From: Symsagittifera roscoffensis
Lineage: Eukaryota > Xenacoelomorpha > Acoela > Convolutidae
Assembly: GCF_963678635.1 (NCBI RefSeq)
Contig: NC_087070.1
Span: 52,242,750-52,306,749, forward strand
DNA: 64,000 nucleotides
Reading direction: 5' to 3'
Position 1 is the stretch's first letter, and each line of letters starts with the position of its first letter. A program made the position numbers and the translations under genes. This document shows, one piece after another, positions 36,344 to 47,100 of this stretch. The notes beneath the pieces are model-generated. The model had not been told where the DNA came from, made no database searches, and saw only the letters and a list, made by a program, of their open reading frames with translations.

Positions 36344-37227
36344 TGTAACAGTCGCCTACTTCGGTCACATATGAGGATTAAGAAAAATAGGCCCTATAAC
36401 CATTGGCTCAAGAGTCGGGGACACTATCTTTTGTGTTTTTCTACCTCAAAACGGTCGGAGTCAATTCGGTTTGTTTGCGACATGAGACTAGAACCCGTTA
36501 CAGCTTAAAGGCCACTACCAAAATATCCCCCCACTCTAGAAAATAAGAACGTCCCCAAACTTTAGTCTCGAGATACCCAAAATACACGAACGCCGTTAAA
36601 AACAGGGTCGGAACAATCCGTTAAGTTACTTTTTATTAGACAGTGGAACTTTGATCCATTTCAGATGGATCGACCTAAAACTCGCCTTACCTCAACATAA
36701 CAATCATAAAACACACTCGGGAAAATTAAATTAGGTACTTACATAGCAGCACACTCGAGAACTAGAGGTAACTAAATTAGTAACCAACTTGAGAATGATC
36801 GGAGAATTAAGTTTGATTCAACAAGTTCTAATCGAACAAGTCTTATCTCAAGAATAGAGTTTTGGTTCTGGACCTTTGGGACACTTCGGTTGTCCACCTT
36901 TCCACCGAAGGCTCACTCTGGTTCAGCTAGATTCCGATCTTCTTTTGTAATCACTGTCTCCTATATCAAGATAGGACAGCTCTACTCTCGTGGTTTTTAT
37001 TATTATCTTGGAAATTGCGAATATCAATTTCCCGCTGTTTTTCTGTCACTTTCCCGCAATTGCCAATTCGGTCGTTCTGATTTTATATTTTATGTTTTCA
37101 GTTGTCGCGAGAAAACTGAGCATGACATGCTCCATTCGAATTTTTGAAAAATAAAACTCCATTCCAAAAACACGTATTTTCGTATTCCTCAAGAAGGTCA
37201 AACTTCCAGATATGACCGACTGGCACA
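36344..37227 (-). repeat. 5' LTR of element B-minus (884 bp)
   Basis: It pairs with 19349-20228. Read on the minus strand it starts TGTGCCAGTCGGTCAT and ends GGCGACTGTTACA, followed by the conserved spacer and primer-binding site. An AATAAA-type signal lies in the middle (TTTTTATTAG on the plus strand near 36638). Confidence 0.92.
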
Positions 37228-37931
37228 AAGCCATCCATTCTCAATTCAAAAGACCAGTCCGTCAGCTTTCTCTTGTTGTTCATTTTGAATTTCAACTTCT
37301 TGAATTGCCCGTCCTGTGTAATCATACTAACCCGTTTCAGTTACGATACAGGTCTCACGTTGGGTTTATAGGGCTATTGAAGATCTCTTCTGGTAAATGG
37401 AGAATTGATTTTGCCCCGATATCGTTGCATGTAAAAGGCAAATTAGACAATTCGATTTTTGTATATTTTAGGGTAAATGTTCTGGGTCTATGAGACCTTG
37501 CAAAAGCATCCGATGGGAAACACCGTCCTGTTGAGTAGAATGGTTCATTCGCTTGTGATGATGGTTATCAATTGCTTTGCTTCTGGGGGAGCAATAACTG
37601 TCAGTGTATGCAGCTTGAGGTCATCTTTTGTCACAGTTATTGTTTTTGAGATGGTCACTTTCTGTTGTATTTTTTTAAGAAGGTAACCAGAAGGTCAAAA
37701 GTATCATGGTAACCGAGGTTACAGTCATGAGTCCCTTCATCATGTATTCCAGTCAAAATCCTTGGAATTTTTTAGATATGGAAGTGATAATGATAAAAGA
37801 GGATGACAAGTGTTTAAGTCCTTTTCAATTAAAATCGATACGGGTTACGTTTCTTCAATAACAACACGCAACTCGACACCAGATAATATAATATACAAGT
37901 GTTACAAGTAAAAAAATTCGTCGAAAGTTAT
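37228..37931. other. Unassigned DNA between element B-minus and non-LTR copy 2
   Basis: The minus strand shows short open stretches, for example 37670-37546 and 37325-37228, that read like decayed coding sequence. They may continue into the frame at 19129-19341 on the other side of the inserted element. No domain is recognisable. The 3' end of the non-LTR element lies somewhere near 37900 and has no clear tail. Confidence 0.35.
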
Positions 37932-40766
37932 TTAGTCATTTATTGTTCCAAGTACGCAAGCGGCGTTCGCAATTTGTATTGCCAGGGAGATTCTCTGTTT
38001 TAAAAAGCTGCCTGCTCTGGGTTTCTCAGTGCATATGCTTAGGTTCTTACAAAGCTTGGTCAAAAAAACTTCTGTGCTGGGGCCGGCCGCGCCCTGAATT
38101 TCACAAGCTAGCGGTTGGAAAAAATATCCATCATTTACAAGATCTTTATACTTGTCAATTTTTCGCTCTTCCGCTTCAGCGGCAGCCGTACCAGGGTTAC
38201 AAATAGACCCGGCATTAATCCTACAAGGAGCTAAGGAGTCTACTACCGTTCCATCCCAAAAGAGCTGCTTACCATCAGCCCATGGAACGAGCGTCAAACC
38301 GTCTGGTCGCTTCTGATCGGTCCTGTAGAGGTGTCGTGGTTCTAAAACAGACAGAATGTGAGTAGATGATAGACTCTGCTCTATAAGGGCATTCAGGTTT
38401 GAATGCCTAGAGAATCTCCCTGCACTTTTGAGGCAAGAAAGACCATGCCAACCATCCTCGGTAACGTCTTTTCCGCACACGCATTTATGCCGTTCGCATA
38501 TTTTTGATCCTAATCGAAGTCCTATCGCAATTCTGAGTTGTTGGTTCGACAGTTTTAACCTTAAATTTTTGCACGGGATGACGTTCAACCATTGGGAGCC
38601 AAATCTATCTTGGAACGCGTTGAACCTTTTACGTCCGTTGGTTCGAGTCGTAAAATCAAGTCTGCAATTTTGCTGTCAATAATAGGTTCCGTCCAATTTT
38701 TTTGGATTTCATTTTCCGGAGCCATTTCAATTTTTCCAAGGTCAAACCACCGTTTAAGCGCATCATCATAGGTTCCATCCACATGCTCCAAACCAAAGAT
38801 TTCGCTCAAGGCATCTTTTGCTCCTACTGCTGAGGCTAAGAAAACGGGTAAAGCGAGTAGACGAGCGGAAGAAACGCTCAAGACACCTTTGGCTGCCGGG
38901 AGAACTGCTTGTAAAAATTGGTTATCATCCATTTTCACGTTAGTAAACCTTGCATAACGAATTTCTTAGTAATTTATCGTAACGTTCCAAAAAATCATTG
39001 TGCAAAAAACAAGGGCTCGAACGCAAAAAATATAGGAGTTTAGGCATGCTAAAGCAATTTTTCAGGAGGTAAAAACCAAAATGGGCGTCTAGTTTGTCAA
39101 TGACATCCGAGATTTTTTCAAGCTCCTTAATTTTTTCGTCGAGCAATTCTTTTCGGCAAAGTTCGCCGATTGGAGATCCTAAAATGAGGAGTTCTTCTTT
39201 TGTATTTATTTTTATTTTGGGGCATATTTTTCGAAATTGTGTTAAAATTGAATTATACTGTGTACTAGTAGTCGGTCCCAAAAAACAAAGTTCACTCTTC
39301 TCAGTGTTTAAGCTCAGGCCGTAAATTTAATCGGATTTCAGAATGTTTTTGAGGTCCCGGAGTACTACCTTATAGTCGTCGGCTAAATTCCCATCATCTA
39401 AATACCAGATGTTAATTTTCGACTCCAACTGTTTGACTAGTGTATGAATTATTTCCGCAAAAAGGGGTGGGGCTTCAGGATCACCTTGCTGAGTTCCGTC
39501 TTCTGACATTATGACAGGGCTTCCGTAAAAAAGGTAACTAGGTTCACCATACACGCAATGGTTGTAATTATACAATTCAGGGCGATTTGAATAAACATGA
39601 TTCAGCCTTGTTTCTCTGTTTAAAGAGTTAAAGGCATTCTTAAAATCTAGTTTTAAAAAAACAGTGCATTTTGGATTTTCGTCGCGTTCAATTGGGTTTC
39701 GAAACGAGAGCGAAGCTATTTCTGCTCCTCGTTTGGTACCGCATCCTACCTGTACGTTTCCGAAAAAATTTTGTCGCTCGGAGAGGGCCTTGCTTCCAGC
39801 GCATTTAGACGCGATACGTCTCAGCGTGTTGCCTATGGCAATTGGTCTCAACCCTCCGTCTATCTTTATGAGGGCGATAAGCTTTGCGCCAAAAAAGAAA
39901 GGTCTTAGTGGCTCGGGTATTTTGCCATCTCCAATGAGGTTTATCAGCTTAGTAAGCGATTTCAGAAAATTAAGTCCTGCACTGCCATTCGACTTACTAA
40001 CAAGATCTTTAAAAATTTGAGGAACTATTTCATCAGGACCTGCTGCTGATCCGTTTGGAAAGGACATTAACGCTTTGTATAGGTCGAAATCGGTTACGAA
40101 AAAACTATCCAACTTTTCTGGATTTGGAGCTGCAAATTTGACTCACTGCGGGTGCTTAGACAACAATTTTTGATAGTTATCAGTTGAAAAAGGAGCTATT
40201 TTGTCATCCGAAGCAGCAAGCCTTATTCCTCCCTTTACATTTCCTTCATCGAGCTTAGTACTTATCAAATTTATTCTCTGCTCGAGGTCACTCGGAGGCG
40301 GGCTTAAGTGATGGGGTTTTGGAAGTGACACGTCATTTGCTCGAATTTTTTTATTTATCAAAGAACTCATGCTTGTGGTCTGTTTGCGTCCACTTCTTTT
40401 CGGTTGCTCCAAAAAAAACAAGAACGACGTTAAAAAAATTAGCCTTTTTGTAACATCTTCTACCTTGTAGACGATGTCATTTAATTTGTCCGACAGACTT
40501 TCCGCCAAGGGAACACGCGAGTCTTTTGGTACTCTCTTGAGTACTCGGACATTTGCGATGGCTGTATTAACATAATTGTCTAGCACTAAATCATTACCTA
40601 TTGCTGCTTTATTAACAGATTTTACATCAACGCATAAAGGACACTGAAACCATTGGGTTTTCTTAGAGTCGCTAAGAGAAATATTTACACAACTGATATG
40701 ATACCAACTAGAACAACAATCACATCTAATCCAATTTATCAGTCCTGAAGGTTTTAAGCAATCTTT
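37932..40766 (-). pseudogene. Non-LTR retrotransposon copy 2: PHD finger, RT and nuclease-like C-terminus
   Basis: On the minus strand the coding region starts inside the disrupted 5' end. A PHD-type zinc finger is encoded near 40620-40750 (CDCC...WYH...C...WFQCPLC). RT follows (LDFKNAFNSLNRE, QQGDPEAPPLF, YLDDG near 39400) and then a C-terminal domain with a CVCG...HGLSC cluster and RPDG...WDGTVVDS near 38230-38310, which resembles a restriction-like PD-(D/E)XK nuclease. In-frame stops lie at 40143 and 39327 and frameshifts near 38940 and 38588, so it is dead. Element B-plus inserted at 40766/40767; the rest of its 5' end is at 63560-63600. The exact LINE clade is not assigned. Confidence 0.85.
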
Positions 40767-41654
40767 TGTGCCAGTCGGTCATGTCTGGGGGTTTGACCTT
40801 GAGAAATACGTAATTTTGGAGTGAAATTTTAATTTTGCAAAATTCGAATCGAGCCTGTCATGCTCAATTTTCTCGAACCAACTGAAAATGAAAAAGTCAG
40901 AAATCAGAACACCCGAATTAACAATTGCGGGAAACTACTCAAGAAAAAGGCAGGAAATTGCTATTCGCAATTTCTCGATACGAAATATCAAGAGAGTAGA
41001 GCTGTCTTGTCCTGAAAACAGGAGAATCGAATACGGACTTGAGACAGAACAATTATTCGAATGGAAAGGAGTGGACTCTGAATGGAAGAGTGGACAACTC
41101 GAGTGTCCAAAGGGTTCATTCAGAGACTTTGATTCTAGAGACAAAAACTTACTTCTGTTATTGAAACTAATTGGCCTTAAAACTTATTTAGTTATATTAC
41201 TTAATTCTCAAGCTGCTCAGTTATAACTTACTCCTCATATTCAAGTGCGTCGATATGTAAGTTCCAATTTAAATTTCTCGAGTGTATTTTATGATAGTTA
41301 TGTTGAGATAAGGCGAGTTTTAGGTTGATCCATCTGAAATGGATCAAAGTTCCACTGTCCAATAAAAAGTAACTAAGCGGATTGTTCCGACCCGGTTTTT
41401 AACGGCGTTCATGTATTTTGGGTATCCCGAGACCTAAGTATGGGGACGTCTTTATTTCTAGAGTGGGGGGGTATTTTGGTAGTGGCCTTTAAGCTGTAAT
41501 GGGTTCCAGTCTCATGTCGCAAGCGAACCGAATTGGCTCCGACCGTTCTTGAGGCGGAAAAACACAAGAGATAGTGTCCCTGACTCTTGAGCCAATGGTT
41601 ATAGGGCCTATTTTTCTTAAGCCTCATATGTGACTAAAGTAGGCGACTGTTACA
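40767..41654 (+). repeat. 5' LTR of element B-plus (888 bp)
   Basis: It begins TGTGCCAGTCGG and ends GGCGACTGTTACA. It matches 62672-63559 along its length by eye. AATAAA lies at 41361-41366, a likely polyadenylation signal, with U3 before it. The first two bases are ambiguous: TGTGCC or TGCC could be the true edge. A 112-codon open frame inside it is not kept in the B-minus LTRs. Confidence 0.95.
41361..41366 (+). promoter_or_regulatory. AATAAA polyadenylation signal in LTR
   Basis: AATAAA occurs in the 5' LTR here and at 63266-63271 in the 3' LTR. The B-minus LTRs keep the motif. In the 3' LTR it would end the genomic RNA. Confidence 0.55.
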
Positions 41655-41665
41655 TAGTGTTTTTA

Positions 41666-41680
41666 TGGCGCTCCTGGGTG
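41666..41680 (+). promoter_or_regulatory. Primer-binding site of element B-plus
   Basis: TGGCGCTCCTGGGTG begins 11 bases after the LTR and equals the element A site although the LTRs of the two families differ. Conserved flanks are GTTTTTA before it and ACATCATGAC after it. Confidence 0.78.
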
Positions 41681-42115
41681 TTTTTACGACATCATGACTA
41701 CGGAGTCGAACCCACTTGACACAGCTCCGGGCTACATGCCCATTCTAGAGTACCGGTGGTACGGTTCAGCGGGAACGTGTAAACCTTCCGGTTGTACCGT
41801 GATAGCTTTTTAAGAAAATTCAAGAAAACTTCCTGGTACGCTCTCCGAACGAGGCTTAGCTAACCGAGTAAAGGGGGGCAACTAGGGGGACAAAAACACG
41901 AGCAAAAAAGGAAAACAAATAGGAACAAAAACTATAAAACGAAAAAAGACAGTGACTTTGATACCAAATTAGTTGCCTTTGTATTAATTAAATAGTATAC
42001 ACATACTGTTTTACAAGACCGATCGTTTCGATCAATCTAGCAATTTTTCGATCAACTAGCAGTGACCTTGGTAGGGTGCCCGAGTGGGGGGCGTTGTTAA
42101 GGGTTTTTAGATAGA

Positions 42116-42250
42116 TTGCGACCCAACCGGACCACTGGGAGACTTGACTGGAAAGGGTGACCAGTCGAGTGGGAAAGAGGTTCACAAGGATCGAAACGGA
42201 CCACCAAGAGACTTGATTGGAAGAGGTGACCAGTCGAGTGGGAAAGTGGG
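42116..42250. repeat. 69-bp tandem repeat in B-plus leader, about two units
   Basis: Reverse complement of the repeat at 35694-35878: GACTTGACTGGAAAGGGTGACC and a second unit GACTTGATTGGAAGAGGTGACC about 69 bases later. Confidence 0.75.
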
Positions 42251-43307
42251 TCTGCTGTCAAGGGCAGAACAGAGACAACCAGCACAGGGCCACCACAAGA
42301 GGACGCACAAGGGTGTTCTCAGGTCGGACAACGGGTATCGTTAGAATCCACATTACATTATAAGAAATAAGTGTAAAATTGGATAAGCGGAGTCCCATTG
42401 TTTTGAGGCAGTTTTTACTCAAGCAGACCTGGAAACAGGTCTACGGTTTTCTCAAGAGAGGTTTAGCACCCGGCGCTTAAGGGATTTTTCGGCTTAAGAG
42501 GGGGGCTAAACAGGGGGGAGGTTAACAGGGGGGAGGTTAGCAGGGGGACTGGTTAGGTTAGAGGTTGGCGGTTGTAAATTGTAAAAAGGGGGGAATTAGA
42601 GTAACTAGTTAATCGACATCGTTGATTTAGTTACATTAGCCATCAACACGCGTGGTAACAATAGGTGGACATCCAAAACTTATCTCGAGTTAAGATTGGT
42701 ACGCTGGTTGGATCGGTAGGGGGGAACGGATATAGACAGTTTTCGTGACACCTCATAAGACAACTAGTGGGGGGAGGAAAACGCGTGGCAATTAGGTACC
42801 AGACATTTTTTTTGAAAGAAGGTTGACATTTGTCTCCTTTGAATTTTAGGTGGGTTGATTACTCTGTTTTGTTTTTTTTTTGTTTTTTTTTTTCCGGTAT
42901 AAAATTTTATTTTTCTATATACATTGTTGCGTTTTGGGGAAGATTGGCGATTGGTTTTTAATACAAACAGGTGATCACAAGATACCTGCACACAAGTTTT
43001 GGCTCCCAATTGCTGGGAACATTCAAAAAGAGGTAACTAAAAAAGGGGGGCCAGATTTGGCAACCAAGAGAGGGTTTTTGGGAAAATTTTCACTAGAGCT
43101 TGAGTGGTGGTACAAGGTACAGACAACCAAGAAGTCCCTACAACGAAGAAGAAAGAAATCCTATATCCAGACACTCAGTGACAAGTCTTGGGACAGTACC
43201 GAACTAGTCTAGGGACATTGCAGTCTGGGGACAGTCTTGGAGCAACACAGTCTTGGGACAGTGCAGCTTTGGGGCAGTCTTGGGCCAGAGCAGTCTTGGT
43301 ACGAAAC

Positions 43308-43811
43308 GGTCTTGGGACATTGGTCTTGGGACATTGGTCTTGGGCCATTGGTCTTGGGACGTTGGTCTTGGGACATTGGTCTTGGGACATTGGTCTTGGG
43401 ACGTTGGTCTTGGGACATTGGTCTTGGGCCATTGGTCTTGGGACGTTGGTCTTGGGACATTGGTCTTGGGCCATTGGTCTTGGGACATTGGTCTTGGGAC
43501 GTTGGTCTTGGGCCATTGGTCTTGGGACGTTGGTCTTGGGCCATTGGTCTTGGGACGTTAGTCTTGGGACATTAGTCTTGGGACATTGGTCTTGGGACGT
43601 TAGTCTTGGGCCATTGGTCTTGGGACGTTAGTCTTGGGACATTAGTCTTGGGACATTGGTCTTGGGACGTTAGTCTTGGGCCATTGGTCTTGGGACGTTA
43701 GTCTTGGGACGTTGGTCTTGGGACGTTAGTCTTGGGACATAGGTCTTGGGACGTTAGTCTTGGGACGTTAGTCTTGGGCCATTGGTCTTGGGACGCTGGT
43801 CTTGGGACGCT
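43308..43811 (+). repeat. 14-bp minisatellite, 36 units
   Basis: The unit is GGTCTTGGGACATT with variants GGACGTT, GGCCATT and AGTCTTGGG. The period is exactly 14 over 504 bp. Degenerate single units extend from about 43187 and to about 43870. It lies in the leader about 300 bp before gag. B-minus lacks it through its gag deletion. Confidence 0.95.
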
Positions 43812-44111
43812 GGTCTAAAGGTACCAACGAGAAGTACAGGGACAACGCTGAACGGTCTTGGGACGGTAAAGAGAAAGTCTTGGAACAGCATTAGGAAGGG
43901 GGTACTACAAAAGTAATAGGTTAGGTTGAAGCACCAAGTATAACAACACGTTCAACACGTTCCCTATCCTAACCTAACACGAAAGAGCTTACAAGAGTTC
44001 AAGAAAAATTGTTTTTAGCGAATTATAAATTTTTTTTTTCCTTGGAGTTTTTAAACCTTAGAATAGAATTTTTGTAGATAATAATATTGTAAATAATAAC
44101 AATTGTAAATA

Positions 44112-47100
44112 ATGAGGCGGAGCAGGGTACCGGTAGCTGAAAAAAGATCGACCGAAGCTAAGTATAATTCGTCGCTAAGCAAAGCAACACCAATGGGTCC
44201 GAAGATAACAAAGAAGAACTTTTCAGTTAACATGGTCAGCACAAGGAGTACAGCGGAGAACAGGGCGAAAGAGGGCACGGAAGGGGAGAGAGTAGAACCC
44301 ACCATCGAGATTGATCTAGAGACACCCGATCAAAGTGTGGATGAAACAGGGAAGATGGCGACAGAGTCAACTCCAATGCCCAATACAGAGGAACCGAACC
44401 AGAAACCCATAGAGTTCTCACCGATAGATGACGCGGAAGATGCAATAGGCAACACCGAAGAAACGGTGAAAGAAGACTCTCAAGTAAAGAGGACATCTTT
44501 TACGGAAAAATTGGGAATAATGTTCGGAATAAAAACGAAAGAAAACGTGACTGAAGAGCCAAAAGCAGAAAGAGCACGAACATTTGGTACAGTGAGCACG
44601 AAAGCGACAGAAACCGGCCAGAATGAGGAACAAGCTAAAGCAGAGGCTATGGCCGAAGAGAAACCCACGGTTGACCATGAAGAGACTACCATTGAGCTGG
44701 GCGATTTGTTGGCGAAATTAAATCAGATCGACAAAAGACTTAAGAACAGTGAAGAAGACAGAGAGGTGATAAAAAAGGAGATAAGATACAACAAGCACGA
44801 GTATCTAGACAGTTATTTTAACCTAGCTAAAGCAACAGAGGAGAGACTCAAGGAAATGTCAGACAAGGTAGAGGCCACCAATGAAGAACGAGAAAAGAAC
44901 ATCAAAACAGACATGCAACAGTTGAAGAACCGATATGATGATGTTAACAGCCAATTAGGGAGCCTGGAAAGGAGAATGGACACAATGAGCAAGAGTCAAG
45001 CAGAGAGTTCGTGTGCAATACAGGCGAAGTTGGATGCAATCTTGAGAGGTTCTACACCACAAGAGAGACCGGCAGCGGATCGTACGCAAGGCACCAGAGT
45101 TGATTTTGTAGAACCACAAAGAAACAAACGGCAATCGACACCGTTGCCCATACCCAGGGATGCGATAAGCATAGCACCAACAGCTGCGAAAACAATAATG
45201 AAGAGTGGAACGTCGAACACGACGACTGGTCCGGGAGATTCAACAGCCAACAGCAACTCAGGACCGGATGCTATGACATGGGCCAGCACTTGGGAGATGA
45301 TGAACAGGACTCTAGAGGCCTTCGCCACGAGGAACACTGACTCGAGCGACAGGAGAGAGGGAAAATCAAGAAAAACATTCAAGAAGCCAAAAGAATTCAA
45401 AGATGACTCCGATGGATGCATTGACACTTGGGTGGAAGTGATGAGACTACATCTAGAGCAAGATAACTTGAGCGACGAAAGACAAGCGTGCACAGCCATA
45501 CTCAGCAATTTAGAAGGCACGGCATTAAAGTGTGTGGTTGCGAAGAAAGAAGAAGAACGCGACACCGCGGACAAAATCTTTGAAATACTGTTGAACAGAT
45601 TCGGCTCAGGCATGAAGGGTCATCAAGCGATGATGCGATTTGAAAAAAGGAGACAGAGGGACGACGAGTCAATAGATCGGTTCCTAGATGACCTCGAGAG
45701 CTTGAGAAGGAGGAGTGACCCAGAGGAGTCGACTAACAGACGGAACTTTAGCATTGCCTCGAAGTTCATTGATGGGGTGAAAAGTGATGACTTAAGGACA
45801 ATGTTAGCAACATACTACACGTTGTCGAAGGACAGCGCACCCACCCCAGAAGAAATGAGACAGAAATCAAGAGAATACATGCTGATGAAACCTAAGAAGT
45901 ACTCATATTCTGAAAACAGGAACACGCAAGGGGGAAGCCAACCCCAGAGGTCATCATGGTACAAACCTAGAGATGATATGGATAAGCGCAGATCATGCGC
46001 GAACTGCGGGTCAGCGGATCATCATGTGGCTGACTGCACAACGTACAAACAAGGCATGAAGAGCCTAGGTTATGCACCGGATGAGGAGGACATGAGTCAG
46101 ATGGAGGAACACGAGTACTATAATGGCTTAATCATCAAGATAGGCGCCAGATGTTTTTTCTGTAACCAGGAGGGGCACTTCAGAATGGATTGTCCCTTGT
46201 TCTGGGAAGCGGTCAAGGACCAGAATCACCCCAAACATAAGTTGGCATTAGCGGCGGTGCAGAATCAGCGGAACAGGCAAAACGAGTTCGAATCTAGGAA
46301 CTTAGGGGCACCAAACACCGAATTGCCGACGAAGACAGTGAAAGCTGTAACACATGTTAGCGGTGCGTTAGAGTCCGCGGCCGGGAGCTCTCTAGAGATA
46401 AATTATGAGAGAGCGGCGACGGAAGCAATTGCCAAAGTGAAACAAGATCTGGCTGCGAAAGAAATAGAGCAACGACTAAAGTTGGAGATCGAGAGACAGA
46501 ATTTTAACGAAGCATTAACCGGAACGAACGTAGTACCAGAGGCTAGAACGGGCTCAACAAAGAACGGGAATTGTAACACCGTGAAAATGGTGACAGGTAA
46601 ACCCTTTGGAATATCGAAAATCGGAGCAAGAATAATGTCGATAATCACAGTGGGCGGCCACGAGGTGACTAGAAACTTGAGCGAGCCGAGCGACCAGACG
46701 TTAATGCACATTGACGTGTATGCAGACTACTTGAGTGGAATAAGTCCACGAACTACTTCTAGAGCGCTCAGGGCACTACTCACGAGAGGGGGCAGTAAGT
46801 CGGTACGTGTTGATAACAGATACACTGAAGCTTACGGTCCACACGAGGTTATGCTAAACATAGATGGAATCAACATCTATACCAAGACGATGATAACATG
46901 CGACGAAGACCTGATTGGACAAATCTATGTAGGGAAGGAGGAATTGAAAGTAAGATCGATTGGACACTGTGCTATGCTTGAAAAAGATGCAATGCACATC
47001 GGAACGGAAGCAGACGTGACAGGGCACGTGTTGGACATAAGTGGAAAGAAGACTCAGTTACGTGGGTTACTTGACACGGGAGCGGTCTTGAGTGTCATAC

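Larger units (their letters stand above)
19349..37227 (-). mobile_element. Element B-minus: giant LTR retrotransposon copy, internally deleted and decayed
   Basis: Related LTRs of 880 and 884 bp bound a 17.9-kb copy of element B on the minus strand. In its own direction the order is LTR, primer-binding site, leader, protease-RT-RNase H, macro-like tail, second coding block, polypurine tract, LTR. Compared with B-plus it lacks two internal segments: the leader minisatellite plus nearly all of gag (junction near 34740), and the whole H2C2-integrase region (junction near 31280). Many small frameshifts follow. Its LTRs differ from each other at several sites, so it is older than B-plus. With LTR ends taken as TGTG...CA, flanking AAG on both sides suggests a short target duplication. 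Confidence 0.93.
41681..44111 (+). other. Leader of element B-plus
   Basis: It is about 2.4 kb with no credible gene. From left to right it holds a conserved leader block (41779-41815), a 69-bp repeat (about 42116-42250), G-rich runs (42495-42600), T-runs near 42870-42895, and the 14-bp minisatellite (43308-43811). An A/T-rich stretch precedes the gag start. Long open frames inside the minisatellite, on both strands, come from the repeat itself. Confidence 0.75.

Noticed and set aside
40888-41226. 112-codon open frame inside the LTR (also at 62793-63131)
   Set aside because: Both copies are identical only because the LTRs are; the frame is not kept in the B-minus LTRs.
43175-43631. Overlapping 94-147-codon open frames on both strands
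   Set aside because: They are produced by the 14-bp minisatellite, whose units lack stops in most frames; there is no conserved counterpart.
43308-43811. CRISPR-like regular repeats
   Set aside because: Units are 14 bp and directly adjacent, with no unique spacers; this is a minisatellite inside a retrotransposon leader.
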